A DNA stretch of 64,000 bases, taken from assembly GCF_000712055.1 (NCBI RefSeq), contig NZ_JOOA01000002.1, positions 806,001 through 870,000 of the forward strand, written 5' to 3'. Source of the stretch: Ruminococcus sp. HUN007 (GTDB lineage: Bacteria; Bacillota; Clostridia; Oscillospirales; Ruminococcaceae). The notes under the pieces were generated by a model. The model did not search any database. It saw nothing but the letters and a program-made list of their open reading frames with translations, and was not told where the DNA came from. Shown piece after piece: positions 17,295-23,871 of this stretch. The position numbers were made by a program, and so were the translations under genes. How positions within the stretch are numbered: the first letter of the stretch is position 1; every line of letters begins with the position of its first letter.

Positions 17295-17795
17295 ATGAAA
17301 AGTATATCATTTTTTCGTGAAAAAGTCAAGGACGGAATCGTCGAAATTACAGGAACAAATTCACCTGTTTGTCCAATTTGCGGCAAACCAATGAAGTCAC
17401 ACGGAAGGTGCAGACGGTATCTGCGCGTATCCGGCGAAGAGCGAATCACTCTGTCTCTCAGAGTTTTCTACTGCCCGGAATGCGACCGTTATCACCGCGA
17501 GCTTCCGGATTACGTTGCTCCTTACAAACATCTCAGTACTGAAATAATAGCTGAAATATATGATGGTCTTGACAACTATGATGTTGATGACAGCACGATA
17601 ATACGCATCCGAAACTGGGTAAGAAAGTTCCTGAATTTTGGTTCTGCGACTGTCAGAAGACTTAAAATTGAGCATCCTGCACTGGTCGTCAGAAGCAGTT
17701 TTGAATCAACATTTGACACGCTCACCTATTTTGTCAGAATAGTCGTAAATTCCAATGAATGGAAGTTCATTAGTTCGCCTGTCATTTCAGTCTGA
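17295..17795 (+). CDS. DUF6431-type zinc-ribbon protein of the transposon
   Basis: 166 aa. Two Cys pairs form a zinc ribbon: CPICGKP (near residue 27) and FYCPECDRYHRELPDY (near residue 57), then a helical region resembling a helix-turn-helix (IAEIYDGL..., DDSTIIRIRNWVRKFL). Proteins of this kind occur next to DDE transposase/ATPase pairs in clostridia. A role in target or end binding is an inference. It is the first gene of the operon, 42 bases before the transposase. Confidence 0.65.
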   Translation: MKSISFFREKVKDGIVEITGTNSPVCPICGKPMKSHGRCRRYLRVSGEERITLSLRVFYCPECDRYHRELPDYVAPYKHLSTEIIAEIYDGLDNYDVDDSTIIRIRNWVRKFLNFGSATVRRLKIEHPALVVRSSFESTFDTLTYFVRIVVNSNEWKFISSPVISV

Positions 17796-17837
17796 CCTGT
17801 ACTATGATAGAGATATCAACTACAAGGAGGTACCTCT

Positions 17838-19173
17838 ATGGACATGAAAAATCAGAAACTGGCAAAAGAGATAGCTGAACAGCGTGTGATCATGATAGCG
17901 CCACTGCTTGATACCACTCTGTCTCAGGATGAGTATTACGGCAAGCGCCGGGAATTAGCTGATACGTTTGAAGTATCAACAAGAACACTCCAGCGCTATG
18001 TGGATGCGTATAACGGAAATGGAATCGACGGATTAAAACCCAAAGGGAAAGTACCGGAACAGAATACCGTGATCACTAAGGAGATCCTGGAAGAGGCAAT
18101 CCGTCTGCGCCGTGAAGTTCCGTCACGAAGCGTCCCTACCATCATCCAGATACTTGAACTTGAAAACAAGGTCGAAGTTGGCATGCTGAAACGAACGACG
18201 CTTCAGCGTGCACTATCAAGGGCGGGTTATTCATCTCAGATGATGAAGACCTATCAGGATCATGGATACGGTTCACAGCGTTTTGCCAGAGTTCATCGCT
18301 GTGACTTGTGGCAGGGAGACCTGAAATACGGACCAACGCTGACTATCGACGGAAAGCCGCAGCCAACGTACATGTCGTGTCTGATTGACGATGCAACACG
18401 TTACATTGTTCATGCTGAGTTTTTATGGAGATATGGAGCAGAGCATTGTTGAGGATACACTGAAGAAAGGCATTCAGAAATTTGGACTTCCCCGTCGTAT
18501 CTACTTCGACAACGGTTCACAGTATCGTACCCAATGGATGAAGCGTGCATGCAGTCTTCTGAGTATTAAACTGCTGTATGCTAAACCGCGTAATCCTCAG
18601 GGTAAAGGAAAACAGGAACGCTTCAACCATACCGTTGACTCGTTCATTGAAGAGGTAAACCTGAACCGTCCTGACAGCATAGAAGAACTGAACAGACTGT
18701 TTAACGCCTGGCTCTCTGAATGTTACCACAGTAAAATACACAGTGCACTCGGAATAACCCCGGAACAGGCATTCAAATGCGATTCCATGCCATTACGCTA
18801 TCCGGATGATGCAATACTCTCAACTGCTTTCCTGCACTGTGAAACCCGTAAAGTTAACAAGTCAGGATGTATCAGCTTCATGGGTAAAGATTATGATGTT
18901 GGCGTTCTTTATGCCGGACAGCAGGTGGATGTTGTTTATGATCCTCAGAATATTGCACGTGTAAGGATTGAAGCAAAGAATCATGAACCGTTTTACGCTG
19001 AACCGGCTAAGGTAGGTACACACGTTGCTAAAAAACCGAAACGTGCTGAAATTGAAAGTATCCCAGCGGATTCTTCAAGACTTCTTGATGCTGTTACAAA
19101 GAGCGCCGGGGAAAAGGAACGTCGAGCTATTATTTCGTATTCACAGGTATTGGAGGGTGCTGAAAATGTTTGA
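17838..19173 (+). pseudogene. rve-type DDE transposase, frameshifted at a T run
   Basis: Frames 17838-18452 and 18385-19173 join into one ~444-aa transposase. It has N-terminal helix-turn-helix domains (FEVSTRTLQRYVDAYNGNG) and an integrase core with the first Asp in WQGDLKYG, the second in IYFDNGSQY and a Glu in GKGKQERFNHT, followed by a beta-barrel-like C-terminus. The break is one extra T in TTTTT at 18420-18424; with four T the reading is AEFYGDMEQS. The shift needed is +1, not the -1 shift used by many insertion sequences, so programmed frameshifting is unlikely. Ribosome site AAGGAGG upstream. Confidence 0.85.
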
Positions 19174-19978
19174 AATGTTTTATGGTATGCAGCATACACC
19201 GTTTACGCGCGGTATTCCATCTGATCAGCTGCACAGAACACATCAGAATACTGAAGTTTTCAGTCGTCTGATCATCACTGCACAGAAACAGTCATTCGCA
19301 CTGCTGATTGGTGAACCAGGTACCGGCAAGACAAGTACACTTCGTCGTTTAAAGGATGAACTTCCTGAATCAGAGTACATGGTTCTGTACGTTTCTGATT
19401 CAAAACTGACTCCGCGAAGCTTCTACAACTATCTCCTGAACCAGCTCGGATGCAAATCCGAATTTCATCGCAATGCAGCGAGAAACGCTTTGCATAAGCA
19501 GATTGAAATAATGAGGAATATGCAGAAACGTAAAGTGGTCGTGATTCTTGACGAAGCACATCTGTTGCCAAAAGAAATGCTTGAAGAGGCCCGCTTTCTT
19601 CTGAATTACAAAATGGATTCCGAAAATCCAATGGCACTAATACTTTCGGGTCAGACTGAACTCTGGGACAAACTCCGTCTTTCCGCATACAGAGCCATTC
19701 TTGAAAGAGTAGATGTTGAATGCTTTCTTACTCCTATGGATTTTTCAGAAACCAAGCAGTACATTGAATCACAGCTTCATTATGCCGGACAGGAAAATCC
19801 TGTCTTCACTGAAGATGCAATGAAATCTATTTTTACTTTTTCAGGCGGAAATCCACGACTCGTAAACCGTGCCTGCAGTCAGTCACTTATCTATGGTGCA
19901 CAGATGAAACAGACCTGTATCGACAGCAAATCTGTAGATATTGTACTTGAAAACGAAGTAACCGGAGCCGGTCACTGA
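19166..19978 (+). CDS. AAA ATPase of the transposon (TniB/TnsC/ExeA-like)
   Basis: 270 aa. Start chosen at 19166: it overlaps the transposase stop by 8 bases and follows TGGAGGG. Walker A (LLIGEPGTGKTSTL, residues about 44-57), Walker B (VVVILDEAHLLP, about 127-138) and a sensor-1 region (MALILSGQTELW) are intact. C-terminal part FTFSGGNPRLVNRAC is typical of ExeA/TniB-like ATPases. In Tn7-like and Tn5053-like systems this subunit binds ATP on DNA and directs the transposase to a target. Intact while its transposase partner is frameshifted. Confidence 0.9.
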   Translation: MFEMFYGMQHTPFTRGIPSDQLHRTHQNTEVFSRLIITAQKQSFALLIGEPGTGKTSTLRRLKDELPESEYMVLYVSDSKLTPRSFYNYLLNQLGCKSEFHRNAARNALHKQIEIMRNMQKRKVVVILDEAHLLPKEMLEEARFLLNYKMDSENPMALILSGQTELWDKLRLSAYRAILERVDVECFLTPMDFSETKQYIESQLHYAGQENPVFTEDAMKSIFTFSGGNPRLVNRACSQSLIYGAQMKQTCIDSKSVDIVLENEVTGAGH

Positions 19979-20104
19979 TTATCTGATGTTGCGGTTCAAC
20001 TTGATTAACGGGCTTTTGCCCACAATGGAGGATAGGGCAACGCTGGGGAGCGACCTGAGCGCCATGTGGGATTTTGCCGAGAGCATAGCTCTCTAGATTG
20101 AAAT

Positions 20105-20140
20105 TGACACCTCCGTGCTGGGGGTGTCAGTTTGTTTTTC
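20105..20140 (+). terminator. Terminator of the transposon operon
   Basis: TGACACC / GGTGTCA hairpin followed by GTTTGTTTTT, just inside the right-end transposase-site array. The 120 bases before it contain another short hairpin (GAGAGC-ATA-GCTCTC at about 20080) of unknown role. Confidence 0.7.
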
Positions 20141-20248
20141 CAATTCAGTTGACAAAATACTGTCCCTGCCCTGACAAAATACATTCACTTTTGGATGACA
20201 GGATAGGTGGGCGCTAACACGAGATATCTCTCAGAGGTTTCTAGGTTA

Positions 20249-21697
20249 TTATTTTATCGATATATACTTCTGATACTTACTATTCGGTTTTTCAGGTAAT
20301 GTCATTGAAAGTTGACCTTTCTCTAACAAGCTTCGAATATATTTTGAAGCAGTTTTTCGCTCCTTAACTCCCAAATAGTCAGCAATTTCTCTTGTGCTTC
20401 TTGCCGTTTTACAGTAATCAAGTATTTGTTTCTCAATTTGATTTCTGATATTCGAACCAGAATTTTCATTGCTTGTTTCTATAGTAGTATCTTGAGTAGC
20501 ATCTTGGGTAGCATCTTGGGTAGCATCTTGGGTATTACTACCCAAGTCAAGACGATCAAAAGGAATTGTGACAACTATTGCGTTATCTCTGAATTCAAAA
20601 GCTTCTTTACCGTAAATATCTACAATTCTCGGTACACCTCGTCCGGACATCTCACTTATATGCAGCTGAAGAAATATTTCAGAAAGCTTGTCATTGACCG
20701 GAACAGAAATCCCGGCAAAAAATCCGTCTTTTGTCTGGTTGGACGGTAAAGTCCCAAGCGAAGTGATCTCTATTCTATCCTTATATGCATGAAATTTAGG
20801 GGCTGAACCACTTGTCCACAAATTATGCTGAAAGGCATTGATCACTGCTTCCATAAACGCATTTTGATTAAAAAGCCGTACTTCTTTCCGCTCAACTCTC
20901 CTGTCTCTTTCATCTGCCTGCGGAACATTTATGGTATCACCATAATCGATAACCTTTTCAAGAGCCAATAGCAAACACATATTACCGAAATCACGAACGG
21001 CATACATAGTCGAACTTTTATCATTACCATTGAACAAGGCAAATCTTATAGGTATATGAGGAGTGTCAGACAGAAGTTGTGCCAGCATATTGTATTTTCC
21101 GGTAGGTGTCAGGAGTTCAAGATTCTTTTTAAAGGTTTCTTCTCTTAACCTGATACCTTTCATATCATAGTAAAGAAATAACTGCTCAAATGTCAGATCA
21201 GTATATCTTGACTCTATATTCAATAAAGTTGGCGGACCATAGTTCAGATAACTGAAAAGAGCTGCTTCACGGTCAGGATGCTTCTTGATATTTTCTTTAC
21301 TCGATCCAATTCTTATATATCGAACTTCCTTATATTCAGTAGGAACAATTCTTGCAGCCGGAATAATGAGAACAACCACACGTTTTCCTTCTATTTCTTC
21401 TTCACAAAATCTGAAATAAATCGCAGGAGTCAGATTTCGGCTCAGATAATGCTGGAAAGGCTCATTGTTTATGTCCTTGTTATAATTAAATTTCGTATCA
21501 GTAAACTCATGTGTCACATTATGAATGCCCCAAATCAGGTATCCGAAAGGTTCATGTGCCATAACCGCTGCATTGGATAACGCTGCAATATACTCACCTA
21601 TATCATCAGGCTTATTCAGATTTTCCTTAAATTCAAACCATTCTGCTTCATCACCGTGAGAAATACATCGATTGACAATATCAGAAACTTCTCTCAT
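20249..21697 (-). CDS. AlbA_2/Schlafen-type ATP-binding protein with winged-helix C-terminus
   Basis: 482 aa. N-terminal AlbA_2 domain (EWFEFKENLNKPDDIGEYIAALSNA at residues about 19-43, then GYLIWGI), as in many DNA- or RNA-binding accessory proteins. Middle region has a GHKL-like ATP-binding part: AVINAFQHN near residue 285 and GRGVPRIVDIYG near residue 355. It ends in a winged helix (REIADYLGVKERKTASKYI). A Thr-Gln-Asp-Ala repeat linker (TQDATQDATQDATQD) is encoded by 12-bp tandem repeats. Function unproven; the family is often on mobile or defence islands. An internally deleted copy is at 5512-5658. Confidence 0.75.
   Translation of the reverse strand: MREVSDIVNRCISHGDEAEWFEFKENLNKPDDIGEYIAALSNAAVMAHEPFGYLIWGIHNVTHEFTDTKFNYNKDINNEPFQHYLSRNLTPAIYFRFCEEEIEGKRVVVLIIPAARIVPTEYKEVRYIRIGSSKENIKKHPDREAALFSYLNYGPPTLLNIESRYTDLTFEQLFLYYDMKGIRLREETFKKNLELLTPTGKYNMLAQLLSDTPHIPIRFALFNGNDKSSTMYAVRDFGNMCLLLALEKVIDYGDTINVPQADERDRRVERKEVRLFNQNAFMEAVINAFQHNLWTSGSAPKFHAYKDRIEITSLGTLPSNQTKDGFFAGISVPVNDKLSEIFLQLHISEMSGRGVPRIVDIYGKEAFEFRDNAIVVTIPFDRLDLGSNTQDATQDATQDATQDTTIETSNENSGSNIRNQIEKQILDYCKTARSTREIADYLGVKERKTASKYIRSLLEKGQLSMTLPEKPNSKYQKYISIK
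20488..20535. repeat. Four 12-bp tandem repeats inside the AlbA_2 gene
   Basis: Units AGCATCTTGGGT at 20500, 20512 and 20524 are identical; the first unit at 20488 has two changes. They encode DATQ on the minus strand, so copy-number change would lengthen or shorten the linker without a frameshift. Confidence 0.9.
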
Positions 21698-21720
21698 TTA
21701 CTTCAACTCCTTACTCTTTT

Positions 21721-21819
21721 ATTTTCCGAAGGAAAAAGATCAGTTATATCTATATAATACGAATTGTTTTCCCTTAGTTCGCGAAAGCTGTCATATGATG
21801 CTCTGATGTTTAATTTCAA
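21721..21819 (-). pseudogene. Internally deleted copy of the AAA-ATPase-like gene
   Basis: 21739-21819 encodes the first ~27 codons (LNIRASYDSFRELRENNSYY) of a close paralogue of the gene at 11135-12820, including the sequence upstream of its start to about 21858. It is joined directly to the 3'-flanking palindrome ATTTTCCGAAGGAAAA seen at 11104. Nearly the whole gene body is missing. Confidence 0.8.
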
Positions 21820-21987
21820 GACTTTTTCTCCTTCCTTTGTTTTTTCTCATGCTATAAGTGTTTCCTTCCGCCAAAGGCTTCAGTACAACAAATCTCTGGA
21901 GCATGAAAAATGGTATAATTTCTATTCTGAAAAACTCCAACAAGTTGTTGGAGAACCCCTGAAGCAAGTAAAACCCGAAGAATAGAT

Positions 21988-22113
21988 ATGCTTTTCTATC
22001 ATATAAAGCTAAAATGTTATGTTGTTGTTGAATTAAAAGTTGAAGCGTTCACACCGAAATCTGCCGGAAAATTCAATTTTTATGTAAACGCTGTTGGTGA
22101 GCTCAGTAAACCA
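21988..22113 (+). pseudogene. YhcG/DUF1016 PD-(D/E)XK nuclease fragment
   Basis: Reads LFYHIKLKCYVVVELKVEAF then KSAGKFNFYVNAV, the hallmark C-terminal motif of DUF1016/YhcG nuclease-like proteins (ExK as ELK). No upstream body of the gene is present; the next in-frame stop follows shortly. The rest of 21820-22133 holds no gene I can support. Confidence 0.75.
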
Positions 22114-22133
22114 TGCTCCCGAACGCTTTGATT

Positions 22134-22478
22134 TCAGTCTTTTCCTAAAATCTCGGTTGAATCATCCATAATGATATCCCTGAATTCGCGTCCACCTATA
22201 ACCGTGCTTTCCAGCATATCATGCATATCTGCATATTCGCCAAGCAGATCATAATTATTGTTTTTGGCCGCATCAGACTGTATGTAGATACCATACATCG
22301 CTTCTCTGCCATCTGGAAGTATAGTATTTTTCTGCTTATACATCGGACCAGTTTGCATTCGATAAATCGTATCATTATATTTGAAATCGAGTCCAAGCCA
22401 GTGACCTTCTGATGGATTCCAAACGCCAGTGTATTCGCTAATAAACTCTTCGGGTGAATTGTACTCGTTGATTCTCAT
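22134..22478 (-). CDS. Small acidic protein of unknown function
   Basis: 114 aa, acidic, no signal or membrane segment. Good AAGGAG ribosome site before the ATG at 22478. It contains a WNPSEGHWLGLDFKY stretch and a Met-rich middle (YRMQTGPMYKQ). I do not recognise the family. Its position 60 bases downstream of the Thg1-like gene on the same strand allows co-transcription. Small proteins of this size in such islands include immunity proteins, but nothing here proves that. Confidence 0.55.
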   Translation of the reverse strand: MRINEYNSPEEFISEYTGVWNPSEGHWLGLDFKYNDTIYRMQTGPMYKQKNTILPDGREAMYGIYIQSDAAKNNNYDLLGEYADMHDMLESTVIGGREFRDIIMDDSTEILGKD

Positions 22479-22540
22479 AGAAAATTATACTCCTTACTAA
22501 TCAAACTATGATTTGATTTTGAAAAATCAGAAATCAGTTT

Positions 22541-23308
22541 TCATTTCTCATCTTCAAGGAATTTCAGTACAAATTTTCTGTACTCTGTACCAAGCGGAAG
22601 TTCAAGATCTGTGTACAGTTCACGTCTTTCGGTGATCACCTTTGTATTTGTACGCGGATCGACGCCTTCTTTCTGTACATTTCTGAAATATATGCCCTGT
22701 CCTCTCTTCTGCCATGCCGGAAGATCGTTATAGTTTATTCCGTGCTGGAAAAGAAGTTCGTTCTTGTATGCAAGACTTTTACCACTCAGTTCACGGGTCG
22801 CTTCATCCTTGTTCATACCCTCTTTTCTCAGCAGCCAGTAGCAGTGAGCGTTGAGTGAATTGCGGTGTGAGTCTTCCTGCCTCCATGCGAAATAATCCTC
22901 TACCCTTTTGAGATTCGGGAGCGGAACTATGCGGCAGTCAAATGTTGCAGCTCTGCCAAGCATAAGTGAAAATGCCGCACTTGCTTCACCGGCAAGTGTA
23001 GTGTTTAACTTACGTACCTTTCTTCCAAACGCATTGTCTTCAGGGTGGAAAAGCAGCGATATCTCATCGCTTTCACTGTAGCCGTAAACGATACGGAATC
23101 CGGATGACTCCATAAGTGCCTTTACCGTACCTGTCATCATATCGCGGAAGCGCACATCAAAAGGCGCTTCAAACTTACATATTTCCTTGGTAAGACGAGT
23201 AAAACTTCTTCCGTCCAGTCTCGCAACAATATACATATCCGGGAGGATGTACTGGTCAAGTGACTCCTCGTATACTCTCATCATTTTATCAAACTCATTA
23301 AACCTCAT
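22541..23308 (-). CDS. Thg1-like 3'-5' RNA polymerase (tRNA-His guanylyltransferase superfamily)
   Basis: 255 aa. Start 23308 is chosen because GGAGG lies directly before it and its ATG overlaps the kinase stop (ATGA). Catalytic palm motifs are present: RLDGRSFTRL (residues 30-39, metal-binding Asp32) and YGYSESDEISLLF (residues 75-87, Asp81 and Glu82), then NTTLAGEASAAFS. Thg1 enzymes add nucleotides to 5' ends of RNA in the 3'-5' direction. Bacterial Thg1-like proteins are sporadic and in vitro repair 5'-truncated tRNAs. Coupling with an RNA-end kinase strongly suggests RNA repair. Confidence 0.85.
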   Translation of the reverse strand: MRFNEFDKMMRVYEESLDQYILPDMYIVARLDGRSFTRLTKEICKFEAPFDVRFRDMMTGTVKALMESSGFRIVYGYSESDEISLLFHPEDNAFGRKVRKLNTTLAGEASAAFSLMLGRAATFDCRIVPLPNLKRVEDYFAWRQEDSHRNSLNAHCYWLLRKEGMNKDEATRELSGKSLAYKNELLFQHGINYNDLPAWQKRGQGIYFRNVQKEGVDPRTNTKVITERRELYTDLELPLGTEYRKFVLKFLEDEK

Positions 23309-23754
23309 GTTTTTTCCTCCTTCCATTTTTCTGTAACAAAATTACCGTTTTCCGTATATACATAATAAAGCTCGTCAAATCCCTCACTGTAGTCCGGCAT
23401 TTCCAGTATTGCATGGGTATGTGCGACTGCAGTTCTCGGAACTTTCGCTTTTCCTTCACGCTTTTCATTACGTTCGATGCATTCTGATATAGAAGAGCGG
23501 AAGTAATAACCTATGATCTTAAAACCCGCCTTCTTAGCCGGAACAATATATCTTTCCCGGTCAGCTCTTGTCGGATCAGTATTATCGATCACAAAAGATC
23601 TGCCCGATGAAATGCACTCCTCCAGCATAAGTTTTTCCCTGTTACGTGTATTGAGCACGTCCAGACTGATGTGAGCATAGTCTTCAAAATATTTATGATA
23701 GTAACTGGTCTTACCGCAGGCCTGTATTCCTGTGAAAATTACTGCATCCGGCAT
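23305..23754 (-). CDS. T4-Pnk-like P-loop kinase (polynucleotide or small-molecule)
   Basis: 149 aa. Start at 23754 follows GGAGGTG. Walker A GIQACGKTSYY at residues 9-19; lid-like region with ERNEKREGKAKVPRTAVAHTH near residue 105; VIDNTDPTRADRERYI near residue 62 is typical of the AAA_33/T4 polynucleotide kinase group. Stop codon overlaps the Thg1-like start by four bases, so the two are translationally coupled. A 5'-OH RNA kinase feeding the Thg1-like polymerase is the simplest role; this is inference. Its first codons survive as stubs at 5296 and 16871. Confidence 0.8.
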   Translation of the reverse strand: MPDAVIFTGIQACGKTSYYHKYFEDYAHISLDVLNTRNREKLMLEECISSGRSFVIDNTDPTRADRERYIVPAKKAGFKIIGYYFRSSISECIERNEKREGKAKVPRTAVAHTHAILEMPDYSEGFDELYYVYTENGNFVTEKWKEEKT

Positions 23755-23850
23755 AGTGACACCTCCATGATTGTTTATCAAATACGTTGAACTGTGTGGT
23801 TATTTTCAAAGTAATATCGCCGCCAAGGATCTCAAACTCAGGCTCCGGAG

Positions 23851-23871
23851 AATCATGTTTTAAACATGATT
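23851..23871. terminator. Palindrome at the end of the TOTE-like gene
   Basis: AATCATGTTT-T-AAACATGATT, overlapping the gene's stop codon. It lacks a long T run, so it is only a probable terminator. Confidence 0.4.

Larger units (their letters stand above)
16952..20219. mobile_element. Three-gene transposon with 6-bp target duplication (zinc-ribbon protein, DDE transposase, AAA ATPase)
   Basis: 3268 bp, starting TGTTACCG and ending CGCTAACA. Direct repeats CGAGAT lie at 16946-16951 and 20220-20225. The uninterrupted target is preserved at 5372-5377, which proves both edges. Both ends carry related motifs: TGTATCTTGTCACGCAGG and CAGTTCTGTCAAGG on the left, TGTATTTTGTCAGGGCAGG and AGTATTTTGTCAACTG on the inverted right. 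This suggests several transposase-binding sites per end. The TGT...ACA termini, gene order and separate ATPase resemble Tn7/Tn552/Tn5053-like elements. No cargo gene is present. Confidence 0.9.

Noticed and set aside
18418..18426. Programmed frameshift between the two transposase frames
   Set aside because: The required shift is +1 at TTTTT with no stimulatory structure seen; a single extra T is simpler.
19979..20100. Structured RNA in the transposon's right part
   Set aside because: Only short hairpins; nothing matches a known RNA class by eye.
20488..20535. Short CRISPR-like array
   Set aside because: Units are 12 bp with no spacers and encode an in-frame linker.
21764..21985. 73-codon plus-strand frame
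   Set aside because: Its first part is the reverse strand of the AAA-ATPase-like relic; the rest has no family or ribosome site.
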